A stretch of 64,000 nucleotides of DNA from Saturnia japonica (GCA_033032175.1 CM065309.1:10726001-10790000); one strand, 5' to 3'; counted from the stretch's first letter, positions 34,801 to 46,715 are shown. Made by a program: numbers and translations. The notes: generated by a model not told the origin, from the letters alone.

Positions 34801-36369
34801 CATCTATCCCCGCCTTAAAATTCTGGCTACGCCTTTCTATAATATCAGGATAAAGACTAATATTGAACATCTAGTATTGTGAATTTAACAATTATTACCT
34901 CTACTTACTATTTCTCAAAGGATTCTTTTTTGGGGCAGTGCCATATATTTCTTATTTATTCACCAAAATTATTGATTTAAATATCATTTTAAAGCTTATA
35001 TTTCCCGCTATTGATGAAATATAGTTTAAAATTAATGATATTATGAATGACATCTGTTATTGAATTCATTGAAAATATGTATATTCAACTAACCTGTAGG
35101 AGGTGCAATCTATTGCCAATCTGTTTAACTAACATAATAACTGTTAGATTGTTTACATTCTATAATGTGCGCAATATTCGCACGGGTTAACTAGTTTTCT
35201 CTTATTTGACGGTTAATAATCTTATGACTGATACTATAGATTACAATAGCATTTGATCACAAAAATATTGGGCGATGGTGTGGATGATGATAATAAACTA
35301 AATTTAGAGTTACACAGGTGACTAATTCTAAAGTGTAGCTGCAGAAAACATGAAATTGAACAAATTCAAAAAACTTTTCACGGTGTTTGTGATTAAATGT
35401 TGCATAAACAAATATGACGTAATGTACAAATAAATCTGAATAGGTAATTCTAGTTCAAACTGTGGAACCATCCCTAGGCAAAACCATCCGTTCTTCTTAC
35501 GACATCAGGTCTGCAAAGAGTAACGTGAAGAGATATTTATGCAGGCCGGCATGACAGCAGTGACCGTCGATAGATTTTCGATCCCTTGGTGTACGCCATT
35601 GTGTTTGGATTATACTGAGCTTACTGTTAGGGACAGTACCGTCAACTTACCCTGCTACTATAAAGAAAATATTTAAATGATATCCGAGAACTTTAAAAAT
35701 TGTACTACCCGTGCGCAATAAGTTGATACCTGGGGGCGACGACGCCACAGACGCATGGTTGTACTGTGCACAAAAAAATTTCACAACAAGTTTCCACCCG
35801 CGACTTCGTCTCTGCTATTTTTCGAAACTCCCGTTGCCATACAGGTTCTTTTTACTGCCTGATCAACAGGTAAACACAACTGTTTGTTCCGTTTTTCGTT
35901 ACTCTAATAACTATTAGCGAAACAGTATCAAATAAGATTATAAAATTGGAGCGCTTCGTCGTTGCGTGATGTAAGCCAGTACGAGATTAAGATGTTTAAA
36001 AAAATGGCGTTGCCTACAGTACAACACGTGAGCTTGAGGGGAAATTACAGGGGAAACGGGCGAAGGGTTGCATTCCAGGCGAGTGTAAACTTATCGCGTA
36101 CGGGTAGTAATATGTATTTGAAAATGTCACTGAAATAGCTAATTTAAATTTGTTTCTTTGCAGGTATAAAGCCGTTCTCTTGTTCGCTCTGTCCTAAGTC
36201 TTTTACTAAGAAACATCATTTGAAGTCTCATCTGAACTTTCATACGGGTTCTAAGCCATACTCGTGCCCATTGTGCAAGCTCGCATTCACGCAGTCTTCC
36301 AACATGAGGACTCATATGAAGAAATGTAATGTTGTTGAGCCTACGCACACCCCGTCAGCTCCTAACTGA
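28728..36369 (+). CDS. BTB/POZ domain protein with eight zinc fingers (7 coding exons)
   Basis: Coding exons are 28728-28838, 28925-30121, 30193-30342, 31099-31319, 32531-32616, 34383-34550 and 36164-36369. All junctions have AG/GT sites and compatible phases, giving about 712 residues. The N-terminus is a BTB/POZ fold ([20 protein letters not shown], then [11 protein letters not shown]), the protein-interaction module of this transcription-factor class. A long, low-complexity middle follows, with a short charged helix ([17 protein letters not shown]), then eight C2H2-type fingers. The last finger is C2HC ([10 protein letters not shown], then HMKKC). The expected role is sequence-specific nuclear DNA binding, often repression. 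ATG 28728 lies three bases inside the exon and the BTB begins abruptly, so an upstream exon could add residues. I cannot name an orthologue. The gene faces Blimp-1 tail to tail. Confidence 0.85.
28925..30121 (+). CDS. BTB zinc-finger gene, coding exon 2
   Basis: Starts [20 protein letters not shown], completing the BTB domain within the first 60 codons. The remainder is a long linker rich in Ser, Asn, Lys and Tyr without a known domain. The donor is AAA then GTATGT at 30122. Phase 0 at both ends. Confidence 0.85.
30193..30342 (+). CDS. BTB zinc-finger gene, coding exon 3
   Basis: Fifty codons, phase 0 at both ends, between TGTAG at 30192 and CAG then GTGAAT at 30343. It ends with FKCTVCNQ, the two cysteines of finger 1. 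The histidines are in the next exon. Confidence 0.85.
30820..30900. repeat. End of an interspersed repeat in intron 3
   Basis: Carries CAGACAGACAAAATTTTATT and ends GATTTATTAATATAGAT, an ending shared with 37580-37615 and 51580-51608. No coding frame. Confidence 0.4.
31099..31319 (+). CDS. BTB zinc-finger gene, coding exon 4
   Basis: Begins [15 protein letters not shown], which supplies the two histidines of finger 1 with the correct 12-residue spacing. Fingers 2 ([10 protein letters not shown]) and 3 ([10 protein letters not shown]) follow. The donor is AG then GTAAGT. It ends in phase 2. Confidence 0.85.
32531..32616 (+). CDS. BTB zinc-finger gene, coding exon 5
   Basis: Encodes finger 4 alone ([12 protein letters not shown], then HMRIHTG). 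The acceptor is TTTTTTAG and the donor GTATAT. It enters in phase 2 and leaves in phase 1. Confidence 0.85.
33195..33495 (-). repeat. tRNA-derived SINE (copy 2), in intron 5
   Basis: Reading the minus strand from about 33490: a degenerate A box region (ATGATGGTTCGATTTGTAGC), then B box GAGTTCGAAACCC, then CCTGAGCTTTCGGTGAAGG, and a tail ending in the GTGCTACTATCTTGCGCC segment. Homologous to 37715-37940 and 63190-63445. Confidence 0.75.
33590..33640 (-). repeat. SINE tail fragment (same family)
   Basis: ACAATCTCACCTGATGTCGT and ATGTGGCCGAAGG match the tail end of the family seen at 33195 and 63195. Confidence 0.5.
34383..34550 (+). CDS. BTB zinc-finger gene, coding exon 6
   Basis: Encodes fingers 5 ([11 protein letters not shown]) and 6 ([11 protein letters not shown]) with the linker HSGERPY. 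The donor is ACTG then GTTTGT. Phase 1 at both ends. The splice sites fall in the TGxKP linkers, so fingers are exon modules. Confidence 0.9.
34600..34836. repeat. hAT-type MITE in intron 6
   Basis: The left end CATGGGCGTAACCAGG and the inverted right end (AAAGGCGTAGCCAGAAT read from the other strand) share GGCGTA.CCAG, a known hAT-MITE terminus. Flanks are TTATAATA (34592-34599) and CTATAATA (34837-34844), an 8-bp duplication with one mismatch. Part of its interior (ATTTCAGCAGGCCAGTATGA) resembles 35530-35575. Confidence 0.65.
36164..36369 (+). CDS. BTB zinc-finger gene, last coding exon
   Basis: Encodes fingers 7 ([11 protein letters not shown]) and 8 ([10 protein letters not shown], ending HMKKC) and a short tail [12 protein letters not shown], with the stop TGA at 36367-36369. 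Acceptor TTTGCAG. Possible poly(A) signals follow, for example AATAAA at 36750, but the UTR end cannot be fixed. Confidence 0.9.
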
Positions 36370-36499
36370 CTGCTTTGTTTTCAAACTATTATTTATTATT
36401 TCATACCTAATATGTTTACTTAGATGTAAGAAATCATATTTTAAATACTCAAATGTTCCTACTTTATTGTCGGGGGTGGTAATTCTCATTGGTATATAT

Positions 36500-37615
36500 A
36501 TATCTAAGTACTAGCTGTGCCTGGACTACATCCGCGTGGGATTTCGTATAACAAAAACAGTGATTAAAAAATTCAACATTGGCGATTTAACCGTGCCTCG
36601 TTCTTGGTGAATATCTCTGATTACTGAGACGCAGCGTGATACTCACGGTTAGCAGTCAGCCTTACCTCAAACTCTGTCAATGATTCTGACTTCCGGATTC
36701 AACGAACGACAAATATCTTTTTTCTTTCAGAGTCTTCGTCAATTTCTTTAATAAAAATATTGTAGGTACAGATTTTGACTATTTACTATTATTTTATAAG
36801 TATAGACATTGATTTCACTATATATTTTATACATAAACACAATTTATACACCATACAAATGTAAATACATATATAGATGCTTCCTAAATGTTACTACAGA
36901 CATAAACTACAATCTTACCAAATTTCATTAAATTCGGTATAGTAGTTTCTGCGTGATGGGCTTACAAATTAACCAACTGACAAAAGGACAATAATAATTA
37001 ACGAAATTATTGTAAACACGCCCACAGTATTTTTAAATTTACAGTATTCGACTCTTTAATGATTTATTATAATTATATAGATTAGATTTTTGTTCATGAA
37101 CAACAAACAAGTTCATATAGTTTATCAATTGAGAAATGGCATAATTATTATACTTCCCGTGTACAATTTTCATCAAAATTTGGTTAGATTTTTTTTACCA
37201 TTTCAAAAAGTTATTATTTTTATCAAAATTGGTTGAAAATTAATAAATAATGATTTTGTAATTCTTTTTTTTTTTTAATAGTTATCGACAATTGTTATAG
37301 CCCATCAGTCATGAAATAACTCATCAAACTTCCGTGTACATAATTTAATCAAAATCGGTTAAGAACGTACACATTTTTTGTACGATTTATAATCGTAGTA
37401 TTGACATTTCTTATAGCCTATTAATTACATAAACTTCTGACATAAGCTTCCCGTGTGCAAAATATCATGGGAATCTGTCAAGCCGTTTTTGAGTTAAATC
37501 CGGACAAAATCAGACAGACAAAAAAATTTTAAGGGCATATTCGTGATCAATATCCTATTATAGTATGTTTTGTTCAGATGTACAAACGTGACTACAGATT
37601 TATTATTATAGATAC
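36500..37615. repeat. Interspersed repeat remnants downstream of the BTB gene
   Basis: Begins near ACTAGCTGTGCCTGGACTAC and contains several ATCAAAAT(C/T)GGTT and CTTCCCGTGT blocks and AATCAGACAGACAAAAAAAT. It ends ACAGATTTATTATTATAGAT. The start (ACTAGC) and end match the pattern of 51405-51608. The class is uncertain and no coding frame was seen. Confidence 0.5.
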
Positions 37616-37714
37616 GTAAGTATTGAACATAGGAAGTACTAAAAGTAGTTACATATTCTTTATTATAATCTGATTAATATAGCTTACTGTTTACGAACTA
37701 ATGCCCCCGGGAAA

Positions 37715-37940
37715 GAAAAGTGTAGCTGCTGAAACGCACCTGTAGGTGCTTGATGAAAGATTTTCAACTTGAGGGTGGTAGCTAAACAGGTGGGCACTAG
37801 AAAATAACCTACCTCCATGCTATGGTTATATCACGATGTTTTCCTTCACCGGGCGCTCGGGCTCATTGCAGAGATTCGAACTCACGGCGATCGACGCGGA
37901 GTCCGTGCACGTTACCACTGAGCCATCATTGCCATCATCA
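37715..37940 (-). repeat. tRNA-derived SINE (copy 3), best-preserved head
   Basis: On the minus strand it begins GCAATGATGGCTCAGTGGTA (A box TGGCTCAGTGG). It continues with GTGCACGGACTCCGCGTCGA and GTGAGTTCGAATCTC (B box GTTCGAATC), then the family body. These are RNA polymerase III internal promoter boxes at tRNA spacing. It does not fold as a complete tRNA gene with CCA-stem partners, so it is a SINE and not a tRNA. Confidence 0.8.
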
Positions 37941-40900
37941 ATTTCTATTGTGTATATGAAATGAATGTGGATAATAAAACAATTATTCAATTTTATTCTC
38001 GATTTAATGGATTTGGTGTTGCAAAATATTCGATTAAAGTGTACAAAATTACATGCTTTTACAGTAGTAGATATTAGGTAAGTTTCTGGCGCATTAAATA
38101 GTTACAATATACATTGGCTCGTTATGATGTGTATGCGAGTACATTATATTTATATACTATCATAGCTGAAGTTATAGTAATAAATATAATTTATTTCGCT
38201 GTATCATTATTTAAGTACTTTGACCATAGAAATACATCTTTAGATGTCATAATTTTTATACATATTATTCGATACAATTTATTGATGAAGTAAGTAGAAA
38301 TTATAGCAATAAAATAAAATGTAAACATGCCGATTCAGGAATATGTACCATTGTTAATATTTATTTACAAGAAGGTAACCTAAGTACCTGTATGCCTATT
38401 GAATAATAGAAAAATATATAATAATAAATTCTAACATGTTTAATAAATTTATGACTTCAACGTAATTTTTAAATTTAAAAATTATGCTACCTGCTAATGA
38501 AATGTTGGTTTAACGAGAACCATCTTGAACGTATATTTTTTACAAAATGTAACAAAAATATACATGTAAAATCTATATAAGATAAATTTTTAAATTATGG
38601 TTTAGCAAATTATTCATTACATATGATTTGTAAAAATTTTGTGTAACACTCGATCAAAGATTTACTTAGTATAATTTCAGTTTTATCTGAATTTATATTA
38701 ATTATACACATTTATTGAAAGATTAAAAGTGTTTTTGTTTTACGATTGTTATAAATTTCAAACATACATATTTTAATATATGTGCAAAAGTACTTCTCAT
38801 TTAAAAGATAAGTGATATTTCTACAGTACACCGGTATATAATATATACATATAGCAAAACCATTTATCATTCAGTTACGTACATTGTAATGACAGAGTTT
38901 TTAGTTTCTTTATCCTAATCATATGACGGAAATATGTTGCTATATGTGTTAAAAATAATACATTAGATTCAATATTACAATGTACGTTCGGTTTGACACC
39001 ATGTACTTTTAAACTTTTTTAAAAATAACGGCAAACAGTAAGTATCGATAACTGAAATAAATATAATTTAATAATTATAAAGACAATGTCAGGTACACTA
39101 GGTATCGCTGTCTAAGTGATTTTTATTACATGTAAAGTTATACTTAATAAATATACTTGCATAACAAACCTTCAAGCACAGCAGCAAGTAGAAGTTTTGT
39201 GCAACTTGAACAGTTCAATGAATAATTAATTATATTATATTGTATTAAAAATTAGATCATATTTTCAGGACTTCGAAAGTAAATATAATATTATTTTAAT
39301 AATATAAGTTTAATAAAATCATGTAAACATTAATATGGTTTTGTCAACTTTTTAAAGAATATTGGTATTAATTAATTACAAAAATATTTTTAAACAGTAT
39401 AAAACATTTTTTAAAGGTACAAAATATGACAATAATTTTACAAAAGACTGTGTAAAGGGTTTATTATTTATGGACAATATACAAAAATTATCAGTTGATT
39501 TTCACCACGTTGGTTCAGTCATACTTAAAAATCGAATTGTTTACGAACCTTTAAAATACAGTGTTCGAACCGTTGAATAACTTTTACTGGCGACTTTATG
39601 TTCACAGCATGCATAGTTTTAACTCATTGATTCATCGAAACCTACACATAATTTCAATTCTTATCTACTTTTCTTATTCACCAAACGTCACATTACATTT
39701 ATTTCAGCCTTTTCGATTAGGAGAATCATAATTTATTGAGAATATAAAATAGTAACTAGTAGACTCAGTGAATTATAATTAATTAATAGTCTTTCAGTCT
39801 ACGGAATGCCCGACCGTGATCTGATCGACTACTACTCTACGATGTGAAGCACCATTTGTTCTAGCGTAGGGATTATGTACACGATTCGACGATTTAAATC
39901 TAAATAATATAAGAGTGGTATTACACAACAATACAACATATTTTTTGCAATATAATTCTCGTCGAAATTATAGTAGAACATTATATTGAGTATTAAAATA
40001 AAAACATTCACAAGTTTGTTTGTATTTATGAAAAAGGTACTCAATCATATAATAAGTCACCGGATTAGCACAAACCTAACGCGACCTCTTATAATCAATC
40101 TAGTGAGGTTGTGAACTGTTGATAGATTATGAACGAACGACACTAAAATTTGCAATCTAACGCTTATTTTTTCGTAGGTATATAAACTAACCATGTATAG
40201 TAGGTTGCACACTGAATTTCTTAGGTTAGGTTAAAACTACGATATAACGCACGAGTCATAGATAACATACTAACATCAACAGTTCAAAATTATTAGTGTT
40301 CGTTTACAGTCTATAGACAGTGTACAACCTCTCTAGATTTAATTTAAACGAGTGATTCGTATAATTAGCCGATTACATATTATGTATATTCATTTAATAC
40401 TCTGATAATAATCATACTTATCAAGCAAATTGAATACAGACTCACAAAGTAACATACATACTCACATAGTAACATCGGCCTAATCCTACTTCCGATTTAA
40501 AAGACAAAGCAAAAATCTTCAATTATACCGGTGATACTGCTAGCGTTTTCTATTCAATTTTCGAATACCAATAATGTGTGAATCCAAAGTATAAATACAA
40601 ACGAATGAAAATGTGTGAAGAAGCTCTTGTAATTTATTTGATGAAATGAATACTGCAAAAACATATTGTGTATTGCGGAGTGATCTCAGCCTTATAATTA
40701 TACTAACGCACATAATAATATGTACTTATACTCCAATTATATATTCATTAGGAACAACAATTTTAAAATACTATACGTACATCGTTTTATATCACTTAAA
40801 AATTATAAAACGTGCTTTTGGCACTTACCATTATACTTTTGCTTTTTACTGAAATCTAAATAATTGTAAAAAAAGCTGCAATATAAAAACTACGTGTGTA

Positions 40901-41530
40901 ACGTAATATAGATAAACTGTATGGGGTAAAGTGGTCTTGGTAGTTAATGTTCTTTGGTGAAAAATCAAACTAATTTCTGAATTACAGATTTAATGTAGAG
41001 TCCCACATTACATTACTGTAGTCACAGATTTCAGAGACTGATTCATTAAAATCTATGAACATGTTTTCGCCACTTTAGAATTTGATCGCAATTTATCTGT
41101 ATTTATGTTTATTAATTTAAAACATATAAAACCGATACCATAAAATATTATTATGTACAATATCTAGATTTATTCTTAAATATATGAAAAATTGAGCATT
41201 ACGGGCTGCTGAAACTTTGACGTGATATTTAAATACTTTTCATGCTTACTATTCAATATACATATACACAATATAAAGATAATTAAACATATTAAGTTAC
41301 ACAAGTACTTAGTACTTATTATAATCGAGTCACGCTTAAGATTACCTAAAACTAATTACTTTACAAATGTACAACTTAAAGTTTGTATCGTAATCTCATA
41401 GCCACTAGAAAGAACGAGACGAAGCACTCGAATAGTGTTTATTATGTACATTGGTTTCGTTTGTCACAAGACTGGAATCACATAATGCGGCGGGGAAACG
41501 CTTTTGCGGTAGCGACTCCTGAACATCTGC
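37941..41530 (-). other. Blimp-1 3' UTR and intergenic region
   Basis: AT-rich sequence between the converging genes. It probably contains the long 3' UTR of Blimp-1 (many TTTATT, that is AATAAA on the minus strand, for example near 41170), but the end cannot be chosen from sequence alone. The short open frames here have no domains. Confidence 0.4.
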
Positions 41531-41859
41531 TCAGGTACATTCGATTATTAGTGGCTGACTGGACTCTATGACGCTGGGCCGAGGCTCGCCATTTGAAGTA
41601 CCGTAATGCAGTTGTTGTTGTTCGTGCTCAACTAGGGGCGGTGGTAGTGTTCTGTACTGAAGCGTATGCGTCGGTGACAGTGGTCCGTGCCCCGAGACCA
41701 GGTGTGGTGTAGTGGTGTGAGCATGTCCACTCAGTATGGTTTCACTATGTGAAATCGCAATGCGCGCCCCACCGGCTCCCACCAGCCCTCCCTGTGATGG
41801 GGAGTGTACCTCGTAGGCCTCGTGTACCTCTCTCTCGTGACAGTCTTTGTCGATGTTGC
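41531..41859 (-). CDS. Blimp-1: Blimp-1 last coding exon
   Basis: Acceptor TTTACAG. The split Gly codon joins ECI to [20 protein letters not shown]. The tail is Gly/Pro/His-rich ([14 protein letters not shown], then [18 protein letters not shown]) and ends IIECT with TGA at 41531-41533. The exon is strikingly GC-rich next to its AT-rich surroundings. Confidence 0.85.
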
Positions 41860-44800
41860 CTGTAAAGTGCACGCGAAAATGAAATCGGCCGCGTTCAGCG
41901 AGAGCGCAAGTGAAAGTTGCGGTTCACCTACGAGGAGAAAGTGCAATTCTCTGCAGTTGTTCTTGTGACTACAGCCGTGTTTTACTATTACCTATATTTG
42001 AATTGTGAATTGTGCGTTTAAATTCTTAAAAATATTTTTTTTTATTTATTAAACCAAAATGTTTTACAATAATTAATATCGCAATGACTTTCTATTGTGA
42101 AACCTATTTTTTTTAATAAAAAATAACAAGCGAATAAACTTACCAATGCATTCTGTGTTGGCTGCGTTAGTAATGGCCAAAACTTCTTCTATGTCATTCG
42201 GCTTACAGCTTGTAGTTTTCCAATGTGTTCGCAAACCGGAAGCACTGATGTATTTTTTATCACAGCCCTGGCACACGTATGGCCTATCGTTCGTATGAAG
42301 ACGTTTGTGAAGTTTAAGATGTACAAATTGAGTGAACTTCTGCATACATAAATCACACGCATATGGTTTTTGTCCCGAATGTAAACGTAAGTGAGTTTTT
42401 AAATTTGATGTAGATGAAAATCGTTTCTTACATATATCACATTGATGCGGTTTTTCTCCAGTGTGGACCAAGTGATGTTTTTGTAGGTGTGCCAGTTGAG
42501 TAAATGACTTATTACAGACATTACATTTAAAGGGTCTTTCCCCAGAGTGTGTTCTGAGATGAACTTTCAAATTCGACAATTGACCAAATGTTTTACAGCA
42601 GACGTTACATTCATAATGCATTTTTCCATCTTTTTTCTTGAGAGGATAAGGTAAACTTCTGTACCCACGTGAAGATTGTGAGTTAGGGCTCAAAGGAGAC
42701 ATTATGAGACTACAGTTTCCGTCGGGGCTCATACTGCCATGTTGTGTAACCAACTGTCCGTTTACATTTGCGTTTTGAATCAAACTAAGTTGAGAACAAT
42801 TTTTAAGTGTAATTACACTGGTAGATGATGACGGATAATGGTGATTTGCTTGTGCATTTTGTGCCTTATCATACTGATGTGAGGAAGTTACAGTCGGTGA
42901 GTATGTGCTGGGTGGAGATCCTAGTTGCGTAATTATAGTTGAATTCGGTGGAGAATATAAATTATATGAATAATTTGGATAATGACTTTCGTAACGAGTC
43001 TCTCTTATTTCTCTAATTTCACGTATTTCACGAATTTCCGTCGTATGTGGAATGGTGTGTGGAGGTGATGCAGAATAAACTGGTGCTGCGGCAGGTGCTG
43101 GTAACTGTTGTGGCAAGGGTAGTAAAGACGGCAATGGTGTCAAATTTGAGCTCGAGTCAGGACTACATGCATTCCCATATCTTTGGCTTTTCTTATAAGA
43201 ATAAGCCATTTCAGTTGGAGAAGATAGCGGTGGCGTAGCATTAGGCTGACGCCGGTTTGGGTCGTTGTTATTTGTGTCTATTCTGGTACTCGTTCAGTAT
43301 AGTTTCTAATATTCGTGTATCAGGCGGTGTATACCTCATATAAGCTGGTTGAGGTGAAGGGGACATTGTACCATCTTCATAGTACGATTTATTGGCAGGC
43401 AACATGGTGTTCTGTGATGACTCTAATACAATAACCGTGGAAGTGGCTGGATCCCTTCTTGGAGGAGACAGGTTTTGTGGCATTATATTGGGAATTTCTT
43501 CGGCGATTACTAATCCGTTATCGTTATCACAGTCCATTTCTTTATGATTCTGATATTGATAAGCTCGAGGCATCTTGATTTTAACTTTTCTATATTCATT
43601 GCGGTGCATATCTTGGTCCATCTTTTGAACTATAACCGTTTCTTTGGGTTCATTTGTTTTGTTAGAACAATCCAATACATAATTTTCTACGTCTGAATCG
43701 CTAGAATCTTCCGGTGGAGTAAACTCATCGTGATATCCATTACTATGATAGCCTTCATCGGAGCGCACTGATCCGTCATTTGGAGTTAATTGATGGTCGT
43801 AATGAGGTCCACCACAATGACTAGGACATGGAGACTTCATGTTTATTTTATCTTGCTGGCTTCTCTTCGGTGATGGATCACGGATATCACGTAAATGTTG
43901 GTTTTGAGCTGGGGATACATTATTGTGAATTCTAGGATTTTCTAGTTGATGTATAACCAATTGAGAGGTGCTTTCTTTATGTTGGTGTATGATAAAGGTC
44001 GGATTTTCTCTGTGTAGTAATTTTACTGGCAATAGATTATTTGAAGAATGTAAGGTTTGTTCGCTCAATGAGCTTTCTGTTTTGTTGTGAGCAATGTTTG
44101 TAGAAATATCTGTCCTTAAAACTGTTCTCTCATTGTTACTAACACATCTGGGGTCTTCTCGGATCACCATATTTTGATTGTCATGAAAAGGCTTGTCATT
44201 ACTTTCACGTTTTCGCCGGCGAAGCGGTATCTCAGTTTCCAATAATTCTTTTGTATTTGTTAATCCAAGGACATATTTCATGTGATTAAAGGCAATTTCA
44301 GGATGTACAGGCGCTGGTGGTAATCCATAAGCTTTTTTAATAGTTTCTTCTTTGCCTGAAATAATATTATTTTATTAAGTACAACAACTATGAATATTAA
44401 TTAAGACATGTTTTACGAGTGAGGGGATTGATTTTACTCACAGATTGAATAAGTCGCTCTTTCGGGGTCAATATCATATCCTAGCCTTGTGGCGAAATCT
44501 TTGCAATACCAAACCATTAATTCTTCATTAGGCATTATATCCCTGGAAAATAATATATACTTATTGAAAATACACTGTATAATCTATATGTGTAGATATA
44601 ATGTGAACACTGTGTTGTGAAAGTGAGGTATATATACCTGATCGTATAGAAATATATGTGCTCTTGGTGTTGACAAGCAACAAGATTCATCACAGACAGC
44701 GAATACGCTGACGCCACGTATCGCATCCAGTTGGCAACGCTCGTATCCGATCCATCGAGGTAATAATAATCACTATCTTTAAATATCTGAAAATTAATTA

Positions 44801-46715
44801 AAATACTACTAAATTTTCTTTTTCTCATGACTTATATATGTAACTATATTTATTCAGGACCTATTTGTTAAACTAGTTGATAAATATCGAATAAATACAA
44901 TTCATTATTTGTCATATGCGATATGCGATAAGCGATAATATATGTATATTGATTCCAGTTTTATTAAGCTAGAGATCATACATTTTGTTAAGCACGTGGC
45001 ACGTGCAGGATATTCACAGTGCGCGTGCAATTGATAACAGCTTGCTTACATTATAGTAGTAGTGTAGTGAGGAATCAAGGTCGAGGTGCAATGTCACTCG
45101 AGGAGTTAAAGTAGCACGCGGAAGATAAAGTTAGTTTGAACAATGATTAGTCACATTCAGATTATTTTATTATATAATATATAAGCTATTAATTATGTCA
45201 ATGTAGACAAATTTAGTACGGAATATTACTAAACATTATGTTATTAAATTCGATACCAAAGTAATTGTAGCAAATAAAAAAAATACACATAAATAATAGA
45301 TTTTTATGTTTATAGGAGCGTATATAAATATTAAAGCATTATGCAACCACGATAGGAATTGAAAGCCCGAATCTCACCTTAATATTTCCATAAGTATGAT
45401 GTCTGACAGTTTCCTGTACCTGCCCCAAAATAGAGAGGAAATAGGTTAGTTCGAAGAAAAATGTGTAGTGCTTTTTGCGTTGGGAAAATGTTAAAGCCTT
45501 CATACAGTAAAATATTTTGTTCTAAATATTTTATTTCGATTATAAAGACCACTAATTGGTATTGTGCTGCTCGGTAGGTATATTTACAAAATACATGCCT
45601 TGCCCAAATTTATAACTATATGAAGCAAAGTCAAAGTCATTTGATGCTTTACTGATAGCAGTAATAATTAATGTTTATGTGTCAAAGTTATATAACTATA
45701 TTTTTATAACTCACCCTCCAGTAATACCGCCATGATATTTTATCATTAGGCTTATTTGGTGTTCTAGTTCCTTCGAAGGGACCAAAACGAGTTCCACGTG
45801 GTATCACTCCGGTACTCCAGACACCTTCAGTCTGAAATATTTTGTGTAATTTCTACATTGTTTTACATAAACTTAGAACCGACAATTTTATAGCAAATAT
45901 GTTTATAATATTATACACACCGGTGTGTTAGGAGTGGACAAAACAGCTGACGGTCGTAACGCCAAACTGCGCGGGAGTGTTTTCTCGGCTCTGTTATGTA
46001 TACCCCTTTCGCAGGGTACGTCCGGCACTATGTATACCGTAAGCCGTTCAAACTCTTCCTCTCGCATGTGTGTTACATCATAACCACCTGAATCCGATAC
46101 TGCATTCACAACGCTTGTACCATCTGGGCTGATCGTGCGTCCCACCACTATGGTGCTTGGCACTTCTTCGCTCGTTGACTGTTGAAAACAATTATTTAAG
46201 AATTATTACTTTTTGAGAATTTGCTTTTGTCTGTATTAGTTAATTATACGAAATTTTGAGCACTTTTGATAAAATTTACATGAACGTTATGTCAATAAGT
46301 TCAAACACACTTAATTTAAAAAAATCGGTCATACTAGACACGAAAAATATGTCAACATTGTCGTTATGAAATGCATTTTCTACCTATGCATTTTCACTAG
46401 TGATCTTTGTAGTTTAAGTACTATTTTTACTTAGAAAAGGTTCATTTTTAAAGAGTAACAGGCGAGCAATGTCGTTCGATAAATGGGCGGAGCTGCTCCT
46501 ACTGACCCAGTTTTACGATAAGTGCGCACACTCTACTGCGCACATCTACATCCCCTTTACTTTTTTATAAAATATTCTCAAGACATTTAAAATAAAATGC
46601 TACTTATTTTAAGGTAATATTAAATCGTATAACAATATTCAATTCTAACAATCGCTAAATAAAATACTACAAAATAATATTTAATACAATCTATATAAAT
46701 ACTCACTAGTCTCAT
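41531..46715 (-). CDS. Blimp-1: Blimp-1 (PRDM1) PR-domain zinc-finger transcription factor
   Basis: Coding exons, 5' to 3' on the minus strand, are 46715-46707, 46178-45921, 45831-45715, 44786-44638, 44542-44442, 44355-42144 and 41859-41531. All have AG/GT sites and matching phases, giving about 1057 residues if one frameshift in the large exon is allowed for. The PR domain runs from [14 protein letters not shown] through [20 protein letters not shown] to [18 protein letters not shown]. Five fingers (42205-42615) include [17 protein letters not shown] and [17 protein letters not shown], which identify Blimp-1 and its vertebrate orthologue PRDM1. In flies it is an ecdysone-induced nuclear repressor that times ftz-f1 expression and also acts in tracheal and eye development. 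The PR domain lacks the catalytic motif of active SET methyltransferases, as usual for this protein. Confidence 0.9.
42144..44355 (-). CDS. Blimp-1: Blimp-1 large exon: linker and zinc fingers, with a frameshift
   Basis: From acceptor TTTCAG at 44356 to donor GTAAGT at 42143. The first part (to 43268) is a Ser/Pro/Asn-rich linker ending [10 protein letters not shown] and a stop. The second part, one frame over, continues [15 protein letters not shown] into [12 protein letters not shown] and the five fingers. Both parts look like one protein: the second frame has no start of its own before 43209 that would make sense, and the sequence between is too short and out of phase for an intron. The frame is off by one extra base (or two missing) between 43268 and 43296, next to a short A run. 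Confidence 0.85.
44442..44542 (-). CDS. Blimp-1: Blimp-1 coding exon 5, PR domain end
   Basis: [20 protein letters not shown] and [13 protein letters not shown]. The ELxVWYC motif closes the PR domain. Donor GTGAGT, leaving in phase 1. Confidence 0.92.
44638..44786 (-). CDS. Blimp-1: Blimp-1 coding exon 4, PR domain core
   Basis: [20 protein letters not shown], then [20 protein letters not shown] and IYFYTI. The invariant NWMR and NL(I/V)A blocks of Blimp-1/PRDM1 are present. Donor GTATAT, leaving in phase 2. Confidence 0.92.
45715..45831 (-). CDS. Blimp-1: Blimp-1 coding exon 3, PR domain start
   Basis: Thirty-nine codons, [20 protein letters not shown] to WRYYWR, phase 0. Acceptor TTTCAG, donor GTGAGT. 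The [11 protein letters not shown] motif opens the PR domain. Confidence 0.9.
45921..46178 (-). CDS. Blimp-1: Blimp-1 coding exon 2
   Basis: Eighty-six codons from [15 protein letters not shown] to LSTPNTP, phase 0 at both ends. Donor GTGTGT. It includes [20 protein letters not shown], the region just ahead of the PR domain. Confidence 0.85.

Noticed and set aside
37870..37940. tRNA gene on the minus strand (A and B boxes present)
   Set aside because: The head continues into a SINE body shared with several copies. No complete cloverleaf with a proper acceptor stem could be made by eye.
42073..42143. Continuation of the Blimp-1 finger exon to a stop at 42073
   Set aside because: A strong donor (GTAAGT) lies at 42143, and the exon at 41859-41531 continues in phase with a sensible C-terminus. 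The read-through tail is AT-rich intron sequence.
43233..43330. Short intron that would explain the Blimp-1 frame change
   Set aside because: The donor candidate leaves in phase 2 and the acceptor candidate enters the finger frame in phase 0, so the splice would not restore the frame.
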